Origin: an uncultured Pseudomonadota bacterium
Lineage (GTDB): Bacteria; Pseudomonadota; Gammaproteobacteria; Steroidobacterales; Steroidobacteraceae
Assembly (NCBI GenBank): GCA_903927005.1
Contig: CAIYLH010000087.1
Location: 1 to 49,426, forward strand
Reading direction: 5' to 3'
Length of the DNA: 49,426 bases
Each line of letters starts with the position of its first letter. Position 1 is the stretch's first letter. A program made the position numbers and the translations under genes. Shown piece by piece: positions 6,387-11,722 of the stretch. The notes beneath the pieces are model-generated. The model did not search any database, was not told the origin of the DNA, and saw only the letters and a list, made by a program, of their open reading frames with translations.

Positions 6387-6674
6387 CGCCCGAGTTTCAC
6401 CCCGAAGCCCAGAAGGAACTGGCCGCGGCTGTGAAGACTGGAATAGAGCGGTCACCTGATCTCGGTCGCGAACTTCTTGCCGAAGTGCGTCGGGTCGTAT
6501 CCATTACTCTGCGAAATGCCGCAACTCGGTGGACGCCTCGATTCGCAGCATCGACGCTTTCCGCTGACGAGATTTCCGTTCGGAGTCATATTTCGGGTTG
6601 ACGGCGATCTGCTACGAGTCGTGGCCATCGCGCACCGTCGGCAACGACCGGGTTACTGGTCGTCGCGCACGTGA
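6383..6674 (+). pseudogene. ParE/RelE-type toxin, frameshifted
   Basis: The first frame (from ATG 6383) encodes [20 protein letters not shown] and [12 protein letters not shown], the usual N-terminal half of ParE/RelE toxins. The expected second half ([40 protein letters not shown]) is present but in the +1 frame, ending at 6674. The junction is near 6,500-6,510, so one base was gained or two lost. The product should be non-functional unless frameshifting or a sequencing error is involved. The antitoxin upstream is intact. Confidence 0.8.
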
Positions 6675-6675
6675 C

Positions 6676-6761
6676 CTCTAACTCAGGGTTGAGCGGCCGC
6701 GCGCGACGGCCACAGTAGTGGGCACTTTATCCATACCGGCACGCTCCAAGCTTTGTTAGAT
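6676..6761 (-). repeat. attC: attC site 13, inverted
   Basis: A complete attC read on the minus strand: R'' ATCTAAC at 6761-6755 and R' GTTAGAG at 6682-6676. Micro-ORF 6734-6678 (minus) reads MDKVPTTVAVARGRSTLS and is intact. It is the only reversed site in the array and directly abuts the broken toxin gene. Confidence 0.92.
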
Positions 6762-6981
6762 CGTCCAGTGATCGGAGCCACGAGTCACCTGGCAGACGGC
6801 GCGCGGCACGACGGCCGCGGAACAGCGATGCCAGTCGGCCTACATCGAGCGAAGCCGCCCTACTACCTAGCCGAATGGTTGTGGTCGGCGGAACCATGCA
6901 CCTCTCCGTGTGCAACTCGGCCCAATCGAAGCGCTCCCATCGTCGGCCCGGCCCTGCGATTCCGTCAAGCCCGGCGCGATC
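6727..6981 (-). pseudogene. Remnant gene of the inverted cassette
   Basis: The minus-strand frame is open from 6981 down to TAA 6727-6729 and ends in LPGDSWLRSLDDLTK followed by attC-encoded residues. Its last 15 codons match the tail of the cassette cut by the left window edge (3-74). No good start codon with a ribosome-binding site is seen; TTG 6915 and ATG 6897 are possible. The gene is probably 5'-truncated by the rearrangement that inverted it. The rest of the interval 6,762-7,007 holds nothing else recognisable. Confidence 0.35.
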
Positions 6982-7007
6982 TCACTACCGAAATCCTGCC
7001 AAAGGAC

Positions 7008-7094
7008 ATCTAACAAGGATTGGAGCGGGTCGGGTATGGATAAAGTACCGACTCCTGATGCCGCCGCGTGCGGCCGCTCAAGCCTGAGTTAGCC
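7008..7094 (+). repeat. attC: attC site 14 (ATG subfamily)
   Basis: R'' ATCTAAC and R' GTTAGCC. Micro-ORF ATG 7036 to TAG 7092 reads MDKVPTPDAAACGRSSLS. Confidence 0.92.
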
Positions 7095-7122
7095 GTCATG
7101 TTGGGGCTAGTTGCGCCCGGCG

Positions 7123-7151
7123 TTGACATTCTGAATTAACGTAGCTACGAT
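7123..7151 (+). promoter_or_regulatory. Promoter of BrnTA-type cassette 1
   Basis: A consensus TTGACA (7123-7128), a 17-bp spacer and TACGAT (7146-7151). The -10 element ends 5 nt before ATG 7157, so the transcript would start at or next to the start codon. The cassette therefore need not depend on an upstream integron promoter. Confidence 0.7.
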
Positions 7152-7156
7152 AATTC

Positions 7157-7429
7157 ATGCGCATCGCTTGCGACCCTGCGAAACGTGAATGGACGTTACG
7201 GGAGCGTGGTCTGGATATGCGTCGTGCCGGCGAGGTCTTTGCCGGCCTGCACTTCACTCGTTCCGACGATCGATGCGATTACGGCGAGCCACGCTTCATT
7301 ACTGTCGGTTCGCTCGACGACCGCCTCGTCGTGTTTGTTTGGATGCCCCGGGGATCTGCCCGACGCATCATTAGCATGAGACATTGCCATGACCGTGAAG
7401 CGAAAAAGCTCGAGCCGTACCTCAGCTAA
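7157..7429 (+). CDS. brnT: BrnT-type toxin 1
   Basis: A 90-residue BrnT family protein (RelE-like fold ribonuclease toxin). Motifs: DPAKREWTLRERGLDM, then AGEVFAG, DYGEPRFITVGSLDDRLVVF and the C-terminal RRIISMRHCHDREAKK with the basic catalytic region. It is expressed from the adjacent promoter, probably on a leaderless mRNA. Its 3' end overlaps the antitoxin gene by 41 nt, as is usual in brnTA operons. Confidence 0.9.
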   Translation: MRIACDPAKREWTLRERGLDMRRAGEVFAGLHFTRSDDRCDYGEPRFITVGSLDDRLVVFVWMPRGSARRIISMRHCHDREAKKLEPYLS

Positions 7430-7664
7430 GCCAGTGGAGGCGCCGGAGATTGACGCCGCGTGGATTGCTGGCGCCGATCTGTATGACGGAACGAAACTCA
7501 TACGGCGGGGACGGCCCAAATTGGCTAATCCGAGAAAGCTCCTGTCGTTGCGACTTCCCCCGGAAATTATCGCCCGTTGGAAGGCCTCGGGTCCGGGATG
7601 GCAAACTCGAATGGCCGAGGTCCTCGAGCGCTCCATTCCGAGACGTCGGCGGTCAGACGGCTAA
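7389..7664 (+). CDS. brnA: BrnA-type antitoxin 1
   Basis: A 91-residue protein with the BrnA signature: IRRGRPKLANPRKLLSLRL (ribbon-helix-helix DNA-binding strand) and GPGWQTRMAEVLER. BrnA binds and neutralises BrnT and represses the operon. ATG 7389 lies within the toxin gene. The stop is the TAA of the attC 15 R'' box. Confidence 0.88.
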   Translation: MTVKRKSSSRTSAKPVEAPEIDAAWIAGADLYDGTKLIRRGRPKLANPRKLLSLRLPPEIIARWKASGPGWQTRMAEVLERSIPRRRRSDG

Positions 7665-7745
7665 CAAAAAGTTGGAGCGGGCCGGTATGGATAAACTGCC
7701 ATGGTATATGGCCGCCGCGCGCGGCCGCCCAACCCCGAGTTAGGC
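7659..7745 (+). repeat. attC: attC site 15 (ATG subfamily)
   Basis: R'' GGCTAAC and R' GTTAGGC. Micro-ORF ATG 7687 to TAG 7743 reads MDKLPWYMAAARGRPTPS. Confidence 0.92.
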
Positions 7746-7752
7746 GTTTCTC

Positions 7753-7780
7753 TTGACCTAACTTACGTTGTAGTTATACT
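7753..7780 (+). promoter_or_regulatory. Promoter of BrnTA-type cassette 2, with inverted repeat
   Basis: TTGACC (7753-7758), a 16-bp spacer and TATACT (7775-7780), ending 6 nt before ATG 7787; a leaderless transcript is likely. TACGT (7764-7768) and ACGTA (7783-7787) form an inverted repeat around the -10, a plausible antitoxin operator. Confidence 0.7.
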
Positions 7781-7786
7781 GTACGT

Positions 7787-8080
7787 ATGACCAGTCTGAC
7801 GTTTGAGTGGGACGAGCGAAAGAACCGCGCAAATCGAACCAAACACGGCGTTTCCTTTGAGGAAGCGCAGACGGCCTTCCTGGACGAAAACGCGCGCATC
7901 ATTCCGGATCCTGAACACTCAGCCGAGGAAGATCGCTTCATCCTCCTTGGTCTCAGCATTCGCCTTCGCGTCCTTATCGTCTGCCACTGCTTCCGGGATC
8001 CCGACAACGCGATCCGAATATTCTCCGCACGGCCAGCCGATCCCTCGGAGCGCCGCGACTACGCTAGGTGGTTAAAGTGA
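7787..8080 (+). CDS. brnT: BrnT-type toxin 2
   Basis: A 97-residue BrnT protein: FEWDERKNRANRTKHGVSFE, EEAQTAFLDENARIIPDPEH, EDRFILLGLSIRLRVLIVCH and the C-terminal IRIFSARPADPSERRDY. These match the family's substrate-binding and catalytic segments. The stop overlaps the antitoxin start as GTGA (8077-8080), indicating translational coupling. Confidence 0.92.
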   Translation: MTSLTFEWDERKNRANRTKHGVSFEEAQTAFLDENARIIPDPEHSAEEDRFILLGLSIRLRVLIVCHCFRDPDNAIRIFSARPADPSERRDYARWLK

Positions 8081-8289
8081 AGAAGACATACGATTTTTCA
8101 AAGTCCACGCCCAACCCCTACGTTCGGAAGTCAAAGCGACAGATAACGATCCGCTTAGACGGCGATACAGTGGATTACTTTAAGGCTCTTGCCGAACAGA
8201 GTGGCATCCCTTACCAAAATCTGATCAATCTCTACCTTCGTGACTGCGCGTCGACGAAGAAGTCGCTCAAAATGGCGTGGGCGTCATAA
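8077..8289 (+). CDS. BrnA/CopG-type antitoxin 2
   Basis: A 70-residue ribbon-helix-helix protein: KKTYDFSKSTPNPYVRK, RQITIRLDGDTVDYFKAL and IPYQNLINLYLRDC. It is the cognate antitoxin and probable autorepressor. GTG 8077 (MKKTYDFSK) is preferred because it overlaps the toxin stop by 4 nt and begins at the family N-terminus; GTG 8068 would add three residues. It ends just before attC 16. Confidence 0.85.
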   Translation: MKKTYDFSKSTPNPYVRKSKRQITIRLDGDTVDYFKALAEQSGIPYQNLINLYLRDCASTKKSLKMAWAS

Positions 8290-8290
8290 C

Positions 8291-8376
8291 GTCTAACAAA
8301 GCTTGGAACGGGCCGGTATGGATAAAGTGCCAAGTACTGTGGCCGTCGCGCGCGGCCGCCCAGCCCTGAGTTAGCG
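8291..8376 (+). repeat. attC: attC site 16 (ATG subfamily)
   Basis: R'' GTCTAAC and R' GTTAGCG. Micro-ORF ATG 8318 to TAG 8374 reads MDKVPSTVAVARGRPALS. Confidence 0.92.
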
Positions 8377-8388
8377 ATTTCCGACACG

Positions 8389-8430
8389 CCATACCTAAGT
8401 ATGGCAAAATCCCCATACCAGAGGTAGTAT
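8389..8430 (+). promoter_or_regulatory. Operator/promoter region of BrnTA-type cassette 3
   Basis: A perfect palindrome CCATAC-CTAA-GTATGG (8389-8404) is followed by a third CCATAC half-site (8413-8418) and TAGTAT (8425-8430), which ends 7 nt before ATG 8438. The symmetry suits binding of a dimeric ribbon-helix-helix antitoxin. No good -35 is seen. Confidence 0.55.
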
Positions 8431-8437
8431 CCGTGCC

Positions 8438-8725
8438 ATGGCTGCTTCGTTTGAGTGGGATCCCGCCAAGGCTACGGCCAATCTCACGAAGCACGGCGTT
8501 TCCTTCTCAGAGGCGCAGCTCGCATTTTTCGACTCCCGACGCGTGATGGCCCGGGACCAGCGGCACAGTCGCACGGAGCTGCGCTTCTACTGCTTTGGGA
8601 AGGTAGGGGACGGAATCATGACCGTGCGCTTTACCTACCGAGACGAGGTGATTCGAATAATTGGCGCTGGCTATTGGCGACAAGGGAAGAAGATCTATGA
8701 AGCGCAAAATCAAATACACGAGTGA
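8438..8725 (+). CDS. brnT: BrnT-type toxin 3
   Basis: A 95-residue BrnT protein: FEWDPAKATANLTKHGVSFS, AQLAFFDSRRVMARDQRHS, ELRFYCFGKVGDGIMTVRF and VIRIIGAGYWRQGKKIYE. It is similar to toxin 2 in the N-terminal half but clearly diverged, so the two are not a recent duplication. It overlaps the antitoxin gene by 29 nt. Confidence 0.9.
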   Translation: MAASFEWDPAKATANLTKHGVSFSEAQLAFFDSRRVMARDQRHSRTELRFYCFGKVGDGIMTVRFTYRDEVIRIIGAGYWRQGKKIYEAQNQIHE

Positions 8726-8966
8726 GCCCCTAGGTCGAGTCGAAGTCGTAGCGGACTTCCTGCCGTCCCCAGATCAGCTCGTCCTGAACGACGACGGTGT
8801 CAAAGTAACGATCTCCCTGAGCAAGCGCAGCGTCGATTTCTTCAAAGCCCAGGCCGATCGTTCGAATACCTCGTATCAGCGAATGATTCGTCGTCTCCTC
8901 GACACCTATGCCGACCACTACACCGGGAAATCTCTAACAAAAGTTGGAGCGGGCCGAGATCGATAA
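8697..8966 (+). CDS. CopG/BrnA-type antitoxin 3 with attC-encoded tail
   Basis: An 89-residue ribbon-helix-helix protein: the basic start MKRKIKYTSEPLGRVEVV, then DDGVKVTISLSKRSVDFFKA and TSYQRMIRRLLDTY. ATG 8697 is chosen because upstream starts lie deep in the toxin. The frame crosses attC 17 and stops inside it, adding LTKVGAGRDR. Probable cognate antitoxin of toxin 3. Confidence 0.83.
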   Translation: MKRKIKYTSEPLGRVEVVADFLPSPDQLVLNDDGVKVTISLSKRSVDFFKAQADRSNTSYQRMIRRLLDTYADHYTGKSLTKVGAGRDR

Positions 8967-9017
8967 AGTGCCCTGCTATATGGCCATCGCGCGCGGCCGC
9001 CCAGCCCTGAGTTAGAC
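8932..9017 (+). repeat. attC: attC site 17 (last; micro-ORF start lost)
   Basis: R'' CTCTAAC and R' GTTAGAC. The reading frame is open to TAG 9013-9015 (DKVPCYMAIARGRPALS), but the start codon position reads ATC (8959-8961). It is the most distal site of the array. Confidence 0.9.
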
Positions 9018-9053
9018 GCAGCGCAGATGTTGTGTCATTCACGCCTTCTCGAC
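9018..9053 (+). pseudogene. Truncated cassette marking the array end
   Basis: The bases after attC 17, including GTG and codons for SFTPSRR, match the 5' end of the 4,860 cassette (GTG, PFTPFH) with about 80% identity over some 35 bp, then similarity stops. No further attC follows. The frame stays open into the VOC-family gene, which is probably fortuitous. Confidence 0.65.
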
Positions 9054-9139
9054 GTCATCCTCATGCCAGGCCTATCCGCGCCGATCTGTGCCCCGCGCCA
9101 ACCGACCTCCCGCGTCCCGATGCCGGCGGCAGTGGCGCG

Positions 9140-9505
9140 ATGATCCTCGGGCTGCGCACCGTGATCTATCCGACTCCCGACCTTGCCGCTGGCAAGCGCT
9201 GGTACACCGAGGCACTCGGTGTCGCGCCGTACTTCGACGCGCCGTTCTACGTTGGCTTCGCGGTCGGCGGCTTTGAGCTCGGCCTGGTGCCGGACGGGAT
9301 ACCGGGCACGAGTGGGCCGCAGGCGCTGTGGGGCGTGGCCGGGATCGAGGTGGCATACGCGGCGCTGCTCGAACTCGGCGCGTCGCCCCTTGAGCCGATC
9401 ACTGCAGTCGGAGAGGGCATCCGCGTCGCCGCTGTCACTGATCCGTTTGGCAATCGCCTCGGCCTGATCGAGAATCCCGGCTTCGACCCGTCCCGTGTCC
9501 GCTGA
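9140..9505 (+). CDS. VOC-family (glyoxalase/bleomycin-resistance fold) protein
   Basis: A 121-residue single-domain protein: LRTVIYPTPDLAAGKRWYTE, ALGVAPYFDAPFYVGF, then DPFGNRLGLIENPGF, the usual beta-alpha-beta-beta-beta halves of the vicinal oxygen chelate fold. Reaction unknown; such proteins include dioxygenases, isomerases and resistance proteins. ATG 9140 starts the domain. An upstream in-frame extension to 9,032 comes from cassette remnant sequence and is not counted. First gene of the chromosome proper after the array. Confidence 0.8.
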   Translation: MILGLRTVIYPTPDLAAGKRWYTEALGVAPYFDAPFYVGFAVGGFELGLVPDGIPGTSGPQALWGVAGIEVAYAALLELGASPLEPITAVGEGIRVAAVTDPFGNRLGLIENPGFDPSRVR

Positions 9506-9600
9506 GCGCCAGCGCGCACCGACGGCGGCGTGCCGTGTACGCTGGCGAGGCGGCTACGCCGCGTCAATTCGACCCTTCTGCCTGGAGTTCTAGCCGCCCC

Positions 9601-10008
9601 ATGTCCAACCACTCGACAGACCGTGACCGCCGTGCAGACCTTGCCGCCGGTGTGCTGATGGTCGCGATGCTCGGTGGCGCACTCGCGCTGATCTTCATGA
9701 TCCTCGACGCCGTACAGGGCCACTGGTCCGGCTTGAAGCTGGCGGCCCTGCTGCTTGCTGCGGTCGTGGCCGTGGCGGGAGGTATCCTCGCTCACAGCCG
9801 CGTCGACGCGCTGCGCGCTGCGTTGAATGGCCTGCTGGTGGCCGCCATTTACCTGACGGTGTACTTCCTCGATGCCCTGCTCGAGAGTCCTGCCAGCCGC
9901 CATACGGGCACCGTGCTGTGGGCGGCCGGTAGCGGCGCGGCGCTGTTGCTGGTGGTCGCCCTCATCTCGCGCCTGCCGCCGCCGGCTTCCGCCGACGACC
10001 CTCCCTGA
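9601..10008 (+). CDS. Four-helix membrane protein, function unknown
   Basis: A 135-residue protein with about four membrane helices (residues 15-38, 43-62, 75-93 and 104-124) and short polar ends. ATG 9601 is chosen with CTGGAG upstream; a longer frame from 9,535 lacks support. No family is recognised. It is followed closely by the DUF1272 gene. Confidence 0.65.
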   Translation: MSNHSTDRDRRADLAAGVLMVAMLGGALALIFMILDAVQGHWSGLKLAALLLAAVVAVAGGILAHSRVDALRAALNGLLVAAIYLTVYFLDALLESPASRHTGTVLWAAGSGAALLLVVALISRLPPPASADDPP

Positions 10009-10029
10009 CGCGGCCACGGGCAGCGCGTG

Positions 10030-10269
10030 ATGTTGCAGATGCGACCGGGCTGCGAATGCTGCGACCGCGATCTGCCGGCGGATTCTGAACTCGCGCGGAT
10101 CTGCTCGTTCGAGTGCACATTTTGCGCGCCGTGCGCAGATGGCATCCTCGCCGGCCGCTGCCCGAATTGTGGCGGCCAGCTCGTCCGTCGGCCACCTCGC
10201 TCGGCTGTGCAGCTCGAGCGCTATCCCGCGTCGATGACCCGGGTATTCAAGCCGTCACCGATCGGCTGA
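10030..10269 (+). CDS. DUF1272 zinc-ribbon protein
   Basis: A 79-residue protein with the DUF1272 pattern: MRPGCECCDRDLPADS, RICSFECTFCAPCADG and CPNCGGQLVRRPPR. Eight or more cysteines in CxxC pairs point to one or two zinc sites. Function is unknown for the family. ATG 10030 matches the usual family start; a GTG immediately before it is also possible. Confidence 0.88.
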   Translation: MLQMRPGCECCDRDLPADSELARICSFECTFCAPCADGILAGRCPNCGGQLVRRPPRSAVQLERYPASMTRVFKPSPIG

Positions 10270-10361
10270 CCGCAATCGAACGTGCGCTCGGTCCGTGGCC
10301 GGGAGTGCGCTAGGATTTGCCGCTGCGACAGCTTTGCACGCCCGTGCATCAGGGACGACGC

Positions 10362-11141
10362 ATGTTTTGGGAACTTAACGAAATTGCCCTTCTGCTGGGA
10401 CTGCTGGCCGGCTACCTGCTTGTACTCGAGTTGTCGTTCCGCCTCGGTCGTGCGCGCGCCGCGCGCGGCGATGCCGGCGCGCGCGAGCACATAGGCTCGC
10501 TGCAGGGCTCGATGCTCGGGCTGCTGGCACTGTTGCTGGGTTTCACCTTTGCGATGGCAGTGTCGCGCTTCGACACGCGTAAGGCGCTGGTGCTCGAGGA
10601 AGCCAATGCGATCGGCACTACGCTGCTGCGGGCATCATTGCTGCCCGAGCCCGCCCAACAGGAGGTGCCGCTGCAGTTAGCGGCCTACGTCGATGCGCGC
10701 CTGGCGTTCTATGCGGCGGGCGTGGACCCGGCGCGGCTCGCGGCGGCCAACGCGTCGGCCGCGCGCCTCGAGCGGCAGTTGTGGCACTTGGGGTCCGCCG
10801 CCGCGCAGGCCGATGTGCGCTCAGTGGCAGTGGGTCTGTTCATCCAGTCGCTGAACGAGGTGATCGACGTGCGCGAAAAGCGCCGCGTGGCCCTCGACAA
10901 CCACGTGCCGGAGCCGGTCATTCACCTGCTGCTCGCCTCATCCTGCGTCGCGCTCGCGCTGGTCGCCTACGGCTGCGGCCTGAGCCGTCGGCGCCGCTTC
11001 GTGTCAAATGCGACGTTTGCACTGCTGCTGGCACTGGTATTGACGACGATCCTGGACATCGACCGGCCACGGCGTGGGCTGATTCAGGTCAGCCAGGACA
11101 GCCTCGTCCGGCTCAAAGCGTCGCTGCCACCGCTGCCGTAA
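10362..11141 (+). CDS. DUF4239/bestrophin-like membrane protein
   Basis: A 259-residue protein with two N-terminal helices (residues 5-25 and 52-72, SMLGLLALLLGFTFAMAVSR), a soluble central region with EEANAIGTTLLRASLLP, and two C-terminal helices (190-210 and 217-235). The ALLLGFTFAMAVSRFDTRKA and VLEEANAIGTT segments are typical of the DUF4239 family, which resembles bestrophin channels. Function is unproven. Frames overlapping its 3' half on the same strand are shadows. Confidence 0.75.
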   Translation: MFWELNEIALLLGLLAGYLLVLELSFRLGRARAARGDAGAREHIGSLQGSMLGLLALLLGFTFAMAVSRFDTRKALVLEEANAIGTTLLRASLLPEPAQQEVPLQLAAYVDARLAFYAAGVDPARLAAANASAARLERQLWHLGSAAAQADVRSVAVGLFIQSLNEVIDVREKRRVALDNHVPEPVIHLLLASSCVALALVAYGCGLSRRRRFVSNATFALLLALVLTTILDIDRPRRGLIQVSQDSLVRLKASLPPLP

Positions 11142-11215
11142 CCGGCCGATGTACCGCGTGCGCGGGATGCCGTGTCGCGCGGCGAGCTCTGCGCTGCAGG
11201 TTGCGCCGCAGTACT

Positions 11216-11569
11216 ATGTACCACTGCTACCGCGGTGTTCGCGTAACGGTTGAGGCCTGCGCCTTGGAATCGGGGAGAGCGAGCTTGGTACTGACGGAAA
11301 CCTGGCTGAAGGGATCGATCGCGCTGTGGCTCGGAGTCGCAGCGACGTTCGCCGGCGTCTGTGCCGCCAGCGCGAACCTGCGCGCGCCGGTGCCCTGGCT
11401 GACGGCTGTTGAGGCGTTCACGATGCCGCTTGCGACGCTGGCGAGCAGCGCCGGGACGTTCGACAGCAGCGGTGTGTACTGGCTGCTGGTCTTGTCAGGG
11501 TTCCTGCTGTGGTCCGCGATCGGCTACGCCGCCGGCACGCAGCTCCTCAGGCATGTCGCTCACGGCTGA
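11216..11569 (+). CDS. Small membrane protein, function unknown
   Basis: Up to 117 residues with two hydrophobic segments (GSIALWLGVAATFAGVCAAS and YWLLVLSGFLLWSAIGYAAG). ATG 11216 has no clear ribosome-binding site. TTG 11285, with GGAG 7 nt upstream, would give a 94-residue protein starting directly before the first helix and may be the true start. No family is recognised. Confidence 0.45.
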   Translation: MYHCYRGVRVTVEACALESGRASLVLTETWLKGSIALWLGVAATFAGVCAASANLRAPVPWLTAVEAFTMPLATLASSAGTFDSSGVYWLLVLSGFLLWSAIGYAAGTQLLRHVAHG

Positions 11570-11722
11570 TGCGGCACCTGCCGGCCGCGAGCCGCTGATC
11601 GGCAGGCCAGCCGGCGGGTCGGGGCGCTGGGCCGCAGGCGGAGCTGGCGTTGAGGTCTACCCGCCTTGGGAACAGGGCCCCGCTCAGGCATGATCCGCCG
11701 ACAGGCAACCCCCCGGGACCCG

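Larger units (their letters stand above)
1..9050 (+). mobile_element. Integron gene-cassette array (17 attC sites, no integrase in window)
   Basis: Seventeen related imperfect palindromes of about 86 bp each begin with YYYAAC and end with GTTAGRY, and each follows one or two short ORFs. This is the cassette layout of a chromosomal integron. The sites are nearly uniform, as in resident chromosomal arrays. Gene-then-attC polarity runs left to right, so attI and the integrase should be left of base 1; if absent there, this is an attC cluster lacking an integrase. Base composition is visibly less GC-rich than the chromosome beyond 9,140. The right edge is a cassette fragment at about 9,018-9,050. 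Confidence 0.93.

Noticed and set aside
6753-7013. Plus-strand 86-codon ORF in the inverted cassette
   Set aside because: It begins within the reversed attC and runs antisense to the remnant whose C-terminus is supported by a homologue at the left edge.
254-8007. Minus-strand ORFs crossing attC sites (shared SGLSGRA...VYPSRPAPTFVRR-like segments)
   Set aside because: The shared segment is just the complement of attC. The rest has no conserved features, no starts with ribosome-binding sites, and overlaps better genes.
41-9017. Regularly repeated palindromes as a CRISPR array
   Set aside because: The repeats are about 86 bp, imperfect, and separated by genes of 200-700 bp; boundaries fit attC boxes. 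No cas genes are present.
41-9017. A promoter inside each attC (TTGGAG ... TAAACT)
   Set aside because: The spacer is only 14 bp and the TTGGAG is explained by the hairpin arm; the TAAA is part of the conserved micro-ORF codons.
1-9050. Insertion sequences or an integron integrase within the array
   Set aside because: No transposase or tyrosine-recombinase ORF, and no terminal inverted repeats with target duplications were recognised.
9032-9139. N-terminal extension of the VOC protein from GTG 9032
   Set aside because: The extension derives from a truncated cassette and a Pro/Arg-rich stretch outside the domain; ATG 9140 starts the conserved fold.
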